Of a stretch of 64,000 nucleotides of DNA, positions 11,301-25,046 are shown piece by piece. The stretch is taken from assembly GCA_015146655.1 (NCBI GenBank), contig VKHL01000003.1, positions 248,001-312,000 of the forward strand, in the 5' to 3' direction. Source of the stretch: Ochromonas danica. Taxonomy: Eukaryota > Sar > Chrysophyceae > Chromulinales > Chromulinaceae. Under the pieces are notes generated by a model, which was not told where the DNA came from, did not search any database, and saw only the letters and a program-made list of their open reading frames with translations. Every line of letters begins with the position of its first letter. Positions within the stretch are counted from its first letter, which is position 1. The translations under genes were made by a program, and so were the position numbers.

Positions 11301-12522
11301 CAATACGAAGTCGTTCTTCTTCTTTTGCTTTCGCTTCTTGATCAAAGAAAGTCAATGCAGATGATACACTATCCCAAGAGACTATCTTTGAAGTTTCTTG
11401 TACAGCTTGCATGGAATAGATTTGTTGGAAGACGTATTGACTGAGTTCTTGTCGATTAATGACAGGAAGGATTGGTACAGAGTCTTCAACAACTGGTGGT
11501 AAAGAGAAGGCAACCGAATGATGATTTCCTTCTATTTTGATGCTAGCATGTGGTTCTGCTTCTTCTGCTAGTCGTGCAACTGGTTGAATAGCTGGAATGA
11601 CATTCTCTTTTACTTGATCATCATTAGTTGTAATAATAGTGGAATCATGTGGTCGATTCACTTGAAAGTCTGTCTCTTCTTTCTTTTCTTCTCCCTCATG
11701 TGGGATTTGTATTGCTAATAATGATGGTTTATGTTTCTCTCCCAGTAATTCATCTTGTTGTTGTTGTTGAGATGTGATCCCTCGATTGACTTCCTCGAGT
11801 TCATCTGAAAACACTAAAACTCCTTCTTTTGTCTCACCACGAGGTGTCATATCCATGATCATTGTTGTTGTTGTTGTAGCAGCTGCTGGAGTCATAGGTT
11901 GGGATGGCGGCTGACTGTTTGTTGGTTGGGAAGAAGGATGAGGAGCAAAATGTACATTTGTTGAGATACCACCAGCTTCAATAGCTTCAACAAACTTCTC
12001 TAACTTCGTCTCTAAAGTTCGAATATATCCTTTCACTTCAAAAATTTCCTTTTGTCGAATTTTTACTTCATTTTCCATTTTCTTCATTTCCATGGCTGAC
12101 TTGAAATTTTGATTGAAAATTTCATTTTCAAGTTGACTAATTTGATTTTTAAGTTGTTTCATATCATCTTCAGAATTACCAATTGATCCAAAGAGACCAC
12201 TAGCACGACTTCCATCTCCTTTGTTTGGTGATTGTCTAGGAGATGTAGCCGTACTAGACGAGTTATTAGCATTTTGCATACTTTGTACAACATTTAAATT
12301 TTGAAATCTTGTTGTAGTAATGGCTGCCATAAACTCTGCTTGTGAGACAGAGTTAGCAGCAGAGAGGATAAGTTCTTTCAGTTTGATACCATGTTGTGCA
12401 GCAATGGCCATGAGTTTGTCAACATCTTTCGTGAGGCGAGACAAGATGACTTCGAATTGCATTAACTTTGCCACCTTTACATTGAGGGGTTGATCATCAA
12501 AGAATAAAGCACGAGCTTGCAT
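8344..12522 (-). CDS. Large coiled-coil protein with polyglutamine and histidine tracts, function unknown
   Basis: Two exons, 12522-9092 and 9013-8344, joined by a 78-bp intron (GTAAGA...CACACAG); the phases match (3,431 + 670 = 4,101 nt), giving 1,366 residues. Starts MQARALFFDDQPLNVKVAKL. A short helical N-terminal part is followed by a coiled coil at about residues 118-180 (MKQLKNQISQLENEIFNQNF and onward), a very long disordered middle with Q-runs (11-12 Gln), a six-His run and many Ser/Pro, and a C-terminal helical part (about 830-1140) with more coiled coil. No known catalytic domain is seen. A scaffold of the basal body, cytoskeleton or RNA granules is possible. The immediate neighbour is delta-tubulin, tail to tail, but this is weak evidence of shared function. 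Confidence 0.75.
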
Positions 12523-12949
12523 GGTCTGTCAGGTTCTCATAGATCTTCTTACCCGAGCAGTTGACTATCTTGTAGTTCTCATAGCTACAGTAACAGCTGC
12601 GGGTTGGTGAGGAACACGAAACCGTCTATCCAGATCTCCAGATATCTAGACATCTAGCTGCCAGATTTACTAAGTTAATGTACTTTAGACTAGTCAGTCT
12701 ATTGACGTGATCGCTTACAGTGGTCTATCTAGAGGGAAAAGTGTTATGGGATATCTGTGTTATTGTCTTAACTGCAGTTAATTAAACGTTATCAAAACAA
12801 GTCAAAAGATCTCAACCTCTCCAACAATCCAATCTCTCTCATTCCATGTCATATAAATCAGCCATCTCTCTGGTGACTGAAAGAGAAAACAAAACCTCCA
12901 TTGTCTCTCTTTAGATCTCTTTCCCATTAGATCATCAACTCATCTCTAT
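12523..12949. other. Intergenic region, no gene seen
   Basis: 427 bp between the start of the coiled-coil gene and the stop codon of argininosuccinate synthase, both on the minus strand. It should hold the promoter of the former and the 3' UTR of the latter. No ORF, tRNA or repeat of note was found. Confidence 0.4.
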
Positions 12950-14230
12950 TTACTTGGAGTTTTGCTGCTGCTCCACGTGGTTGCGGAGAATTGTGTTGGC
13001 GCGGAGGCGCACAGCATTAATACGGATGAATCCTTGGGCATCAATGGGGTTGTACTCCAAGCCCTTGCCACCATCTTCAATGTCCATGGAGGCCAAGTCT
13101 GCACTATACAAAGCGCAAGGACTCTCTCTGCCCAACACAATGACGTTACCCTTGTAGAGCTTGAGCACAACAGCGCCAGTCACATTGCGCTGAGAGAATT
13201 CGATGCTGTTCATGATCAACTCCATCTCAGGAGCATACCAGAAGCCATAGTAGCAGAGTCTGGAGAACTCAGCAGCCAAAGTATCACGAATGCGCATGAC
13301 CTCACGATCCATGGTAACACCTTCCAGATCCAAGTGAGCAGCGCGCAAGACGGTGCCAGCGGGAGTCTCATAAACACCACGAGACTTAATGCCAACAAAG
13401 CGATTCTCGACTATATCAATTCTTCCCACACCATTGGCTCCAGCGACCTTGTTGAGGTAGATGAAGGACTCGAGAGGGTCAGTGAGTGTCTCTTGAGTAG
13501 CCAAGTTGATCACCTTTGAGGGCACACCATTGACAAACTCCAAACGAAGAAGGGTGGGTTCATTGGGAGCATCCTCAGGATCCACAGTGAGGCGGAACAT
13601 GTCCTTGGGTGGAGGATTCATGGGGTTTTCTAAGACACCAGACTCATAGGAAATGTGATAGAGGTTGGCATCCAGAGAGTAAGGAGCCTTAGGGGTAGCA
13701 TCCACAGGAATGTCATGAGCAGCAGCATAAGCGAGCAAGTCAGTGCGGCCTTTGAACTTCTCCAAAAACTCCGTGTCTCTCCATGGGGCGATAGTCTTGA
13801 GCGTAGCATCCAAAGCAATTGCACACATTTCAAAGCGTACTTGATCATTACCTTTCCCTGTAGCACCATGTGCAAGATATTTCGCACCTTCTAATTGTGC
13901 AACACGTACTTGTGCCTTAGCAATACAAGGACGAGCAATTGAAGTGCCAAGCAGGTAGCGCCCCTCATAGATCGCATTGCATTTCACTGCGGGATAGATA
14001 AAATCCGTGACAAATTCAGCACGTAAATCCACAATATGGACTTTAGTAGCACCACATTTTAAAGCCTTTTGTTGAATAGCTTCAAAATCTTCTTCTCCTT
14101 GACCAACATTCGCACAAAAGCAAATGACTTCATAACCTTTCTCAACTAACCAGACTAAGATGACAGAAGTATCTAAACCACCAGAATAGGCAAGGACAAC
14201 CTTTTCTTTCGCTTCACCAGTAGTGGACAT
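12950..14230 (-). CDS. ASS1: Argininosuccinate synthase
   Basis: Condenses citrulline and aspartate with ATP to argininosuccinate, the penultimate step of arginine synthesis. Intronless, 426 residues from the ATG at 14230 ([20 protein letters not shown]). That start places the PP-loop SGGLDTSV at residues 17-24, as in family members of about 410 residues. The frame stays open for 52 codons upstream, but that part is a low-complexity Val/Gln-rich run with no targeting features, so I treat it as 5' UTR. Other conserved stretches are [40 protein letters not shown] and [11 protein letters not shown]. The protein appears complete. An organelle-targeted longer form using the upstream codons cannot be ruled out. 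Confidence 0.96.
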   Translation of the reverse strand: MSTTGEAKEKVVLAYSGGLDTSVILVWLVEKGYEVICFCANVGQGEEDFEAIQQKALKCGATKVHIVDLRAEFVTDFIYPAVKCNAIYEGRYLLGTSIARPCIAKAQVRVAQLEGAKYLAHGATGKGNDQVRFEMCAIALDATLKTIAPWRDTEFLEKFKGRTDLLAYAAAHDIPVDATPKAPYSLDANLYHISYESGVLENPMNPPPKDMFRLTVDPEDAPNEPTLLRLEFVNGVPSKVINLATQETLTDPLESFIYLNKVAGANGVGRIDIVENRFVGIKSRGVYETPAGTVLRAAHLDLEGVTMDREVMRIRDTLAAEFSRLCYYGFWYAPEMELIMNSIEFSQRNVTGAVVLKLYKGNVIVLGRESPCALYSADLASMDIEDGGKGLEYNPIDAQGFIRINAVRLRANTILRNHVEQQQNSK

Positions 14231-14527
14231 GACGACAACAACAACAATCGATTGGATTGGATAGGATTGGATTTGGTTTTGGATGACTCCCTGCTGTCTG
14301 TCAGTGTCAGTGGTGTATGTGGTGCAAGTGCAGGACCACAGAGTGGTGAGGTCAACAAACGGACTTTTTGAAGACTGTTTTTCCAATTCCCAGAATTCTC
14401 AACCAATCCCAAATTCCTAAAAGTCTAAATCTTCAGATAATACTGTAGTCGTGTTGTAAACTAAATTTATAGTAGTTGATACTATAGACTAAGAAATATA
14501 GACACCATTCATCCTCTAACTAGCTAA

Positions 14528-15721
14528 CTAGCTTCTTGACTTCTTACTTTGGGGAGATTTGGCAGGCATTTGCTTCAATTCATAAGCTGCAATACCTCCT
14601 AAGATAAACGTCCGAATTGCCCATGGAATAGCTGGAAGAAACTTCTCTTTTGCACGGAAATACCCCTGAACAGCCAACACGAAGTTGATTGAGTAGACCA
14701 TGAGCAAACCTTTCTGTAGAAAGGAGCGAATCTCTTCAGGAAACTCTGTGAGAGGATTGCCCGGCGCATAGACAAAAGCAGACAACAAGCACACCACCAG
14801 AATGATACTGTGTCCTGTCTGTAAGTAGGGTACGGGGATATTTAAGATCTTCCCTGAGCCTAAGAACAACTGCACGGCATCTTCCTAGTGCATCACCACT
14901 TCACAGTTAGTAATGGTCATTGTTAGTCATTGATATCCAATAAGGTCCTTACCTCTTCTTGAACAAATAGATTTTCATCAGCATCAGCAAATGGATTAGC
15001 TTGGAAGAGCTTCAAGTACTCTTCAGAGTTACGCCGATCGACTTTGTTGAGTTGAGCCTTCTCAGCAGCTGCTTTCTCTCTCTTTCTCTGGTCATCGACG
15101 GTGCCCACCTCTTTGATGAAGTCCTTCAGGTCCAATAGCTGAAAACCCTTATTACTCTCTTCTTTCTTCATCTCCTTCTTGGTTAGGATATTCTCTCTAG
15201 GGACAGGTAGTTCGTACGCATTGAGGTCACGTAGTTGGCTTTCACTGACACCGAAGATGTCGTCAGGCAAGGCATTCTTCTTGTCCTCACTGTTGTCTCT
15301 CTCTGTAGGCCGTGACTTATTAGGCGTTGAGGAGGAGGTTAGGTCTGTTGAGAGAGATGGCTGAAGAAGGAGTGTCAGCAGGGTGTGTCAAGATAGTGAG
15401 AGAGAGTGAGACACACTCACCTCCACTTCAGTCTTCGCACGAGATCTTCGCTTCCTCCTACGAGAGGAAAGATCGTTATCCCTTTCCTTAGCCATAAGAA
15501 GAGCTGACTGGCTGTTGGAGTATTTCCGAAGGGTTGCACAAGGAGAAAGTGCAGCAGGCGAAGGATGTGCTGGGCGGACAGTCTGAGAAGCAGTCCATTG
15601 CATCAGTTAGAAAGCTGTTAATGGATAGAATGCTGCTAACATTGACTATTAGTACCTGGTAGGTCCATGCCTTCGCAATAAGAACAAGGAAGCAACCTAT
15701 CACTATCCGGAGGGACGGCAT
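14528..15721 (-). CDS. Plastid-targeted membrane protein of unknown function (four exons)
   Basis: Four exons reconstructed on the minus strand: 15721-15656, 15582-15421, 15360-14953 and 14884-14528, all phase 0, with GTACTA, GTGAGT and GTAAGG donors; 330 residues. The first exon encodes only a signal peptide, MPSLRIVIGCFLVLIAKAW, and exon 2 opens with a Ser/Ala/Pro/Arg-rich transit-like stretch, so plastid import is likely, with Trp/Tyr taking the place of the usual Phe near the cleavage site. Exon 3 is charged and helical (VSESQLRDLNAYELPVPREN, then FADADENLFVQEE). Exon 4 has about three hydrophobic helices (HSIILVVCLLSAFVY, GLLMVYSINFVLAV, TFILGGIAAYE) and a basic tail. I do not recognise the family. 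An assembly factor or envelope protein is a guess. Confidence 0.8.
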
Positions 15722-16074
15722 CTTGAGGATAATTGATTTCAACACTTGCTCACACTGCCACGAGCTGTTGTTAACTATTGTTGTGGTGCGTGGTAATGAA
15801 ACACCTTATGGCACACCGTAGACTTTCATCGTTGGTTGTATTTAATCGTTTGGAGAGAGTGTATCAACTGTATTTAGTCACATAAGTGATGGGGGTGGAA
15901 GAAATATCAATCGAGCTTTCAAAGTGAGCTCATAACAGCTTTTCAACAGGAATTACTGCGTAAAGTGGAAAAATCTTAACTTTAAGGCAATGCTCAAAGT
16001 ACATTAGCAGCTAAAGTATGCAGTAGCAACAATTACTATTCTCTATATATACACACCACACATATACTACCTCT
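15722..16074. other. Intergenic region, no gene seen
   Basis: 353 bp between the start of the plastid membrane protein and the stop codon of the calcium channel gene, both on the minus strand. No coding or structural signal was recognised. Confidence 0.4.
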
Positions 16075-19000
16075 TTACACACCTTCCACAGTGATTACCG
16101 ACGTGACAGACAGTCTACTCACTACCGAGGGCTCCTCCCCCTCATAAAAGAGATCGACATAGCAGCCTTCAGCCATGAAGAGATCATCAACTGTAGATTC
16201 AAATAAGGCTAATTCTTCATCTTCTTCGCCTTCCTCCCCTTGGCGCATGATCTGAAAGAGCACAACTCGTTCATCATCCGGCACCACTCCTTCAACCAAT
16301 CCCACTGCTTCATCCTCACGAAAACGAAGAAGACGATCTTTTCCCTGTCCACCAGGCAATGCTTTCACAGTGAAGAGATTGTTTTCAAAGTAGATGTTAC
16401 AATAGATATTCTCATGATCTGAAGCTCTCAGACCTTCATCTTCTTTCCAAGACAATTCTCGTAATTTAACATTCAAAATCTTCATTGTTTTCTTATTTCC
16501 AATACGTATATTCTGATCACTTAATCCAGAGTCAGAAGATTGAAGTGTAGGAAGTGGGAAACCTTTCTGACCACCAAATGCCATCAAGGCAGGAGGAAGT
16601 GCAGCACTCATTCCTCGAGAGACTTCCTGACGATCCATGATATGATCTCCTTTTAATGCTTGATTCAATTGTTCCAGCACAGTGTTGATATCAGTTTGAA
16701 ATTTGTCTAACTTATTTGCTATATTAGTCTCACTACTTTTGGATTTGTTTACCAAATCATTGAGTAAAGATTCTTCTTTCGTAGCTGCTTGATTAAGACG
16801 AATTGCTTTGTGCATAGGAAACCATGTGATTTCATTTGCTTCAATAGCTCGTCGTACATATTGTTCCAAACCATCATCATCATCTCGATCTTGTTCCCAC
16901 AACATGAAGATAAAGTAGAGATAGTTCCACATGTTATGATCAATCTTGACATGAGTACGGAATCCATCTGGTTCATCAGAAGCACGATCAAAGATCTGCT
17001 TGTCAATGTTACAAATGAAACAAACACCTTCTGTATCTTCTACACGAGCAGCTTTATTCTCACGTAGTTGACCAAAGGTAGTGATAATAACACCACCAAT
17101 TAAATTAAGCATTCCAATATTAACAATAAGGAAATAGGAGATATCCAAGTAAAATCGATTATGTACTGTAACATTGAAAATATCTCCAACTCCACCATCC
17201 ATTTGTAATCCATACCCTAAAGTGACTTTGAAACAATCATAGAAGTTTCTACAAAAATTATCATCACGTAGTTCATTGCGATAATACATGAACTATATGG
17301 TAATAACAACAAACAACAAACAGAAACAAAAACAAAAACAGAAATGTTATTATCTAAGTAAGAAGTGAGAATATACGAGGAAGAAGGAGGAGAAGGGGTA
17401 GTCTTACCAGAAAGAATGTATAGACAATCACTACAAAGACAATAACAATACCACCCATGAAAATCTGTTTCCTTGGATGAATAACAGCATTGAGAACATC
17501 TCTTGTTGTTGAATTCTTTACAATAATATCTAATAATAAGAATGGAAGGAATGCATGATCTACTGCTTCTGCTAAGATAGAAAAGGAGAGATACCAAAGA
17601 TAATACATTGTCATAGGCTCTATAGCAGTTAACAGAATAGTACGTGATGGACTATGACCTGCTGCTTCTAATGATTGAAACTTGACTGGAATCTTCAAAA
17701 CAAGATGAAGTATTAAAACAATTCCAGCTACAATCGATAAGATAATATTGAGAATGCTCACAGCAAATGCTATAGAATGAGGTAATCTTGGATCGTATCC
17801 ATTATCCGTTGTATAGGAGAATAACAATAAGACATTAATACTAGCTCCTAATATAAAAGCTATCCAGGTAGCTCGATTTTGATTACCACGACTAAAGATC
17901 TGACTAAGATTCATCTCTGTGAGTAGTTGTTGATGTTTCACTTCTCGATATAACGTTTTGGCTCTTTCGAGGAAATCAATCAACTTGTTCTCTGCATTAC
18001 TACGATCAACATTCTCAACCAAGGCATCTTTAGATGATTTGGCCAAGAAGGCACAGATATTTGGGACATGGAAGAATCGTCTGTGAATGTCTCCACGCCA
18101 AATGACCTCTATCATGGCTGTGCCTGAGCCTACGATATCCTCGATGTTCTTCGAGATGCCCAGCTCATCATAGAGACTGGGTTTAAAGTTGCACAACATC
18201 TGTAATAAGACTACACATTCAGTTTGTAATATTTCCTTTTCCTCTGAGTCTTTAGGCTCAGCAGCAGCGAGAGATAAACCAGTGAAAGCTGAGAATCCAC
18301 TTGCTTCACCTTGTGGCTCAGCTTCTTCGTATTCTTCTTGTTCCTCCTCTCCTTCCTCCACGGGATTGACAATAATACCCATTCCTTTTGACATCATTTG
18401 AATGATGTCAAGATGAATGACACTGAGCACACGCTCATAGACGACACTCTTCTCACCCTGTCCCTCCAATAGACCTTGGAAGATGTCAATGGACGTCTTC
18501 TTGAGCTCCACTTCCTCTTCCTCTACAGAATCCTCGCTCATCTTTGCTCGATTTAAGCGATTCAATGTCTCTATCAACTCCGTGTTCAAAGCGAAATGCA
18601 CCTGATTGCCTTCGCATGGCCCCTGGATCACTTCCAAGATCGTCGCAGCTACTCGAATCGCTGAGTTTGTCGATGTGCGACAAGGAAAGCGACTCAAGCA
18701 GTTCAGATACAGCACCAAGTCATCCAGAATGTTATAAGACACTGCATTGTTGGGTTGCTCTCGCATGATGTCTTGATTGGGCAAATAATGGCCTTCACAC
18801 ATCAGCTGCAGGAAGCGCACAATCAAGATCTCCTCTGGAGGCTTTGGCTCCTCGTCCTCTCCCAACACGATGATCTGATTCCATTCATGCCAAGCCTTCA
18901 GCTTCTGCAGTGTCAATCGAACCTGTTTGAAGAACAGCTCGGAGTTCGTCTTCCTCAGATGGGTATTCATCAAGGTCTGCACTTCCAGGGCCCCTCCCTC

Positions 19001-22000
19001 CTTGAACAACAGACCCACACCCAGTCGAATGGCCTCCAGCTGAAGCTTCTCGTCTATACCGTCTGCTATCAAATCCAAGCACAAAGCTGTTGCTCCACAG
19101 GTGTTCAGAGCGTTCACCACGGGGGCTGCTGCCAGATCCTGCTCTTGTCCACCATCGTCGTCGCGCTCGTAGATGCTCATGCCCATGCGATTCTCAATCA
19201 TGGTGCGGAAGGCACGAATGATCCAGATCGACGTCTTCGTCACACGACCATCCAAACGCTTTTGATTATTAACAATAGTGATATTTTCTCGAATATGATA
19301 GACCAGCTTCTTAATCAATGTTTCATAACGAACATCAGCATCTGAAGGATCTGCTATAAATGGTAAAGCTTCTAAAATACGAATAAAGGCAACATTTTCA
19401 TTCTCTGCTTCATATTGAATAGTTGTATCTTTTTCTAATATCTCAAGAAAAGAACGATATTTAGAAATTAATAGTTTTTCTGGATCTTCTATCATTTCTA
19501 ATCCTGTAGAATGATCAGCTTCATTATCATCACCTTCACCTTTCTGTTGTGGTAATTTAATATTTAAAACAATAGGATTACCACCACTAATTTTATGATT
19601 TAATACATTTAATGTCTCATAGATATCCTTTTTTGTTGTTTCAGATAATCGTGTAGGATTTAAATCATAGATATCTTTAATCTTAGTAAAGAAATAGATG
19701 ATGATATCATCAACATGAGTTAAAGAGAATTGTCCTTTACTCTGTCCTTTACTCTCTTGATCATCCGTTTGAAAGACAGCAGCTTGATAATAATGTTGAA
19801 AAAATCCTCGAATAACATCAATACTTACTATAATATATTCAATCTTTTGTCGACTTGATCCACCACTACCACCACCACCTTGCCAACCTTGTCGTTCAAT
19901 CTTTTGAATATCTTCTTTAGCTGTTGATAAGATACTTTTATATGATTCTAATAACTTCCATATCTCAGGTGATTGATCTAAACCTGGAATCTTTAATTCA
20001 ACTTCAATAAAAGAATTATAAAAGAACATACTTAATCGAATCTTGCATGCCATGATAGTACCTGGATCAAGAATAGATTGTAAAATATCACCGTAACTAT
20101 ATACAGACTGAACTTTCGCCTCCACGGTGCGCAAATCCATACGACCAACTGTGCAACCTGATAAGACTTCGAGGAACATGAGATGGTAAGCTAGCAAAGG
20201 CGGCAGATCATCCAAGGAGAGATCTCGGTTGACATCCAGGAAGTCCTCCATCAACTTTCTCTTCTCTGCATAATCAGGATGATCCACTGGTACAAAGAAA
20301 CAAGCCACTTTCTGTAACCTACCAGGAGAAGTCAATGACTTCACTATTTCGTATTGATTTTCAACAATGTTCCTCTCACCCACATTGGTGATGGCAGCAA
20401 AGAGAGTCAAATAGTGATGAGACTTGCCATTCTTTATGATTCGATCCACCAAACTAGCCAAAAGTGTGTGTGGAACTCGACGCATGAGAACCTCGTTGTT
20501 CTTGAAGATTGCCTTGATGATCAGATGACTGTTGATTTCGCCATCCAAGGAGTCCAAGAAGAAGTCCAGCTCCTCGTATCCCATCTCCTGGTTCTTCTCA
20601 TTGCCCAACAAGAACCAGTACAGCAACGTGTTGCAAAGCAGGCAAAGATCACGAGTATTGAGTGCCACTTCGCTCAGCTCGCCATTCTCATCTTCTTCCA
20701 CGGAATCCAATAGACCCATTACCTTCATGCAGATCTCGAAGCAACCCAGATTGCGATAAAGATCTTGAATCTCCACATCTGCCATGTAGTCTTCATCAAA
20801 CTCCAAGACCTGTCTGCGAATGCGGCAGATATCAGTCAGTTCTCTCATAATGTCCTTCGTCTGTTTGTTCACGGCATGATCACTTTCTGTCTCGAGCTCT
20901 CCCCAAAGCTCGTGTGTCTCTGCATTCTGTTCTAATTGTTTTAACATTTGATCTACAATACGGTATTGCCGTTCTCGAGGATGAGAAGCTAATAACTGAA
21001 TATTATGAGCATTTTCTAATAACGTCTTTTTCAATGAATGATGTGCCATAAGAACCTCCAATGTACTTTGAACAAGTGCAGTATGTTCATACATGAGGAT
21101 GTCAATCATCACATTATCAAACTCTCCAATATGCATAGATAGTTCATGAGAATCATTGACAACTTGTTCAAACAATTCAGATGGTGATCGACGATCTAAT
21201 CCTGTATACCAAGCATGGAAATTTCTTAATAGTAGAGAGATATTACGATCTTCAATCACTTTCTGTCCAAAGGCTAAGATATCAACTGCTTCAACCATTG
21301 TTTCTAATTCAAACATAGGTGCTTTAGAATAACGTGCAGGAACTTGGTAACTTTCCTTTGTACCACCATGAGAAGAACCTTCATGATTATCCTCTCCTCC
21401 TACCACTTCATCATCTTGTGTATAAACTGTCCCATTTTCTTCTTCTTTTCCGTCTTTCTCTGGGAGAATTGGTGCATAACGACCATTACCTCCAAATATT
21501 ACAGAAAGAGAATTCCATAGAGTAGAGAGAAAGGATGTTTCAAATTGTGGTTGTGTTAACTCACTGTCTTCTAGTAGATCATCTTCATCTGGTATCAAAT
21601 CTGTCGCTTCTTTTAATGGTACAACCTTCTCACTACCACTTAAACTACCTTGTGGAAGCATATTGACCAAGGAATGTTTCTTTGAACTAGAACTGAGAAA
21701 GCTTTTCTTTCTTTTCTTACCCATTTTACGACGATCTAAAGCTTCAATCAAAGGTCCAATTACATCACTCATTCGTTCATTATTACCATAAAAGTTAAAC
21801 TCGATTAGTGTTCGTAACATTTTAAGAACATGTCGTGATAATTCATCCCATTTACTTCCAGCCATATCTTTGATATGATCTGAGACAAATTGTTGAATAA
21901 AACCAAAAGTATTTTGTCTCCCACTATCCACAAAAGGTAACTGTGGAATGGAATTTTTCTCAATTTCACTCCATGTACGTGTAAGACATGGAATTCGACT

Positions 22001-24543
22001 GGAAGCTTGTGGATCTCGATCAACATAGAGACACATTAATAATCGAATAGCAGCAGCTTTGAGATTATTGGTCACATCTAGTACTAACATAGTAACCAAG
22101 ACATCATAAGGAAAGAGTTTGTCTAATTTGTTCATGGCAATATAATTTCGATCTAAACACATTTCTGCTGCTAAGAACATTTGTGCAATAAAATAGTTAG
22201 CAACAGCATTCTTTTGTTCTGCATGTGCTTTCTTGGCTTGTAATCGTTTCTCCATGAATGCTGAATCACCACCTATTTCAACTTCATCACCTTTATCACG
22301 ATCAATACCAAAGAGGTCTTCAATATAAACACTCAACTTGCCAAACAAACCTAATGGACTAAAATCAATGGAATTGGTTGTCCAAGCTAATGATAATTGT
22401 GGAACTGATTTGCGAATGGTTTGTTCTCCACGAACAGGTGAAGCAGGGAGAGGATCATGTGGGATGTAAATCCCTGTCGTCCAATGCACATCTTTCGTCT
22501 TCGCAACTTCTACACGAACTTCAATAATGATATCATTGGTATTACTGAAGAGTAAATTGGCAACTTTACATTGATTACCATCAACTCCATTACCTTCACA
22601 AGAACAACAAGCTTGTAGAAGTTGTAAGTACATGGCATTCATTTTCGATGAACGCAACTTATCTACAAAGATCTGAATCTCTCTTGTTCCAATCTTTGTT
22701 TCTTGAAGTTCCATATTCTTAGAGAGCATCTCAGTCACACATTTTCCTGCTAAAGGTTGTGCATTAAGATGAGCTAATAGCACAGGCATAAAGTCTGCTA
22801 CATACATTTGATTCTCTGGACATCCTAAGATTGTATTATGTAATAGATGGAAGCAATGACTTAGTACAGCTTGTCCCATATCTAACATACTTGTCTCTGC
22901 TTCTGAAATAGGTCTCTTCTTCTTCTTAGGCATATTCTTAATTGTATCTAATCTCTCAGTAATAGGGATTAACTTATTAATCAATTTCAATAAGACTTCT
23001 ATAATACCTTGTTCTCTTAATAAAGTTTGTCGTTGACGTGCTAAGGCAGCATCTCCTTTATCTATACCAAGTATAACATTGGTAACAGAGAGAGGAAATC
23101 CATGACAAAATAAGATTAGTCTTTGTACAATACTTTGGAAAAATGCTAAATCAGTTCTTGTAGCCGTAGGCCAAATTGTACTAATTTGATCATGTTTTGG
23201 TATGATAGTCATAGTAAGGTATTTCTGTAAATAAGAACGAGTTGATAGACCAATATAAACATCCAATGGTTCCTTTACGCCATGAGACAATTGACTAGAA
23301 GAAGAGGAAGTGGAAGAGGAAGAAGAAGACGATCCATCTTCATCTTCTAACTCTTCTTTCTCTTTACTTGAATTATTTACATCTTTAGTATATCTTTGAA
23401 TAATAAGATTTACAGCAATCTCTTTCTCTGTTGTTCCTTTTATAGCATAACGACCATCATCTAAAACATCTCCACGTTCTACCCAAATACTATTTTGTAC
23501 TAATTGTAATGCCTTACCATGACTTAGAAACTTACTAGAAGCATTAATTTCTTTGACATTAAAGAAGGTATTTGGATCTTCCCCATTCTGTGTCGTTGTA
23601 AACATATAGACAATTGTATCACTACTATTATTTCCTTCCTGATCTAATTCCTCACGACTACAGGCTTTCAGATAAGCACCACTATTCATATGTCGGAAAC
23701 GTACTTGATCTGTTTTCATAGAAATTGGACCTCCAATCATAGCAGAGCTTTTCTCAATAAACCATAAGAAAGTGGAATTGACATAATCTATACTAGATGA
23801 TTGCAAGACAATATTTCCATAGTCATGCATCATCACAACCTCTTCTTCCTTCACTATCTTTACTCTGTCATCTTGAGTTGGCAAGGAAGGTACAATCTCT
23901 TTGTCATTCTCATCATATCCTTCTTTCTTCTCCTCTTCAAGACTTTCCAGAGCTGGAAATGCAATTGTCAGATTACAACGTGTTTCTGGGTCATTAATGT
24001 AAACTAACTCCGACCCTAATAATAGTCTACGATCAATTGCATCTGCTGAGCTTTGAAAGATGTTTAACTTCCAAAAGGTCATCTCTAAGGAACAGTTTAC
24101 TTCACGAGATTGGCCAAGATAAGGATCTCGATCAGAACGATGAACAAACTCATTTGAACGTTCTGATACACGGAGATAAACTTCCGCGTGATTCAATACA
24201 CGATCGCCTTCACGATCAATTTTATAACGTGGACATAATTGTAACCAAGAAAAGGCTGAACCACGACCATCTAGAATGACTTTAATATTCTCTCTCTCAT
24301 CACGTGCTAGTTTGCCTGGTAATACGGTGAGATATTTCCCTGATTTGACATGGAAGAGCTAGAAGAAAGAAGAGTAGACAAAGATGATTCAATGTCATAA
24401 GCTAAGACGATCAGATAAGGTAACTTACTTGGATAATATCGCCAAAGACGACAGGCTGGCCATTCTTCTTCTTCATGTAACTGTCATTTAACTTCCTTTC
24501 ATTGTCACAACCTCTCTAATAGCCATCATAATTACACACACAA

Positions 24544-24592
<49 letters not shown>

Positions 24593-25046
24593 GATGTAAA
24601 CGCACAGAAGGTCAGGTATGGATAGTCACAGTGAGGGATCAAGAAGAGACCCAATGGGATCATGAGGCTCACCTTCAGTGCTTGATAATACTTGGCAGTA
24701 TTAACATCAACAATATTACGTGGGTCAATATTATTGATACGTAAGAAATCATCTAATTCTCTTGCAGCAGAATATTGTCGTTGTAAATGGATCGAAAACA
24801 AGGAATCATGGAAAACCTTGACATTTTCTTCAATGCTCAGATCTTCACGTAAGATTCCTTCTGCACACAAGAATCCTTCATTCTTAACACATCGAAAAGT
24901 GACGTAATCTCCAATTCGCAACACATCTAATATAACAATCATCATTCAGCAAAACAAAACATGATAATGATGGATTGACATATCATGCCGTTAATTAACA
25001 ATTGAAATCATTATGACTTACTTTCAGTGCGCTTCTTTGCCATCAT
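16075..25046 (-). CDS. Inositol 1,4,5-trisphosphate receptor-type calcium channel
   Basis: A homolog of IP3 receptors, which release calcium from the ER or vacuole. Five exons: 25046-25022, 24926-24673, 24491-24429, 24358-17408 and 17292-16075; all phases agree, giving about 2,836 residues (animal receptors about 2,700). N-terminal beta-trefoil/MIR region: VLRIGDYVTFRCVKNEGFLC and FHVKSGKYLTVLPG. The middle is the RIH-type helical solenoid, with an RIH-associated block (ILIVRFLQLMCEGHYLPNQ). The C-terminus has six hydrophobic helices, the pore filter GGVGD at about 2464-2468 as in IP3 receptors, and the family zinc-binding linker, CFIC (about 2522-2525) with His at about 2545 and 2550. After it come about 290 residues: a coiled coil, then a globular segment not usual for the animal proteins. 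Ligand specificity cannot be proven by eye. Confidence 0.92.
24532..24590. repeat. (CA)n microsatellite inside an intron of the calcium channel gene
   Basis: About 26 CA units, interrupted once near the start, lie in the intron between exons 2 and 3 of the IP3-receptor-type gene, about 40 bp from the inferred acceptor on the coding strand. On that strand the tract is (GT)n, upstream of the branch-point region. Length variation is expected. Confidence 0.9.

Noticed and set aside
14231-14386. Extended N-terminus of argininosuccinate synthase
   Set aside because: The 52 upstream codons are low complexity (VVVVV, Gln/Tyr-rich), and the ATG at 14230 gives the normal family length.
18755-19345. 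196-codon plus-strand ORF within the calcium channel gene
   Set aside because: Antisense to a continuous 2,317-codon exon with receptor-type domain order.
24532-24945. Reading the CA microsatellite as coding (VCVCVC run)
   Set aside because: A good donor (AAG|GTGAGC at 24673) ends the exon before the repeat, and the next exon resumes in phase at 24491.
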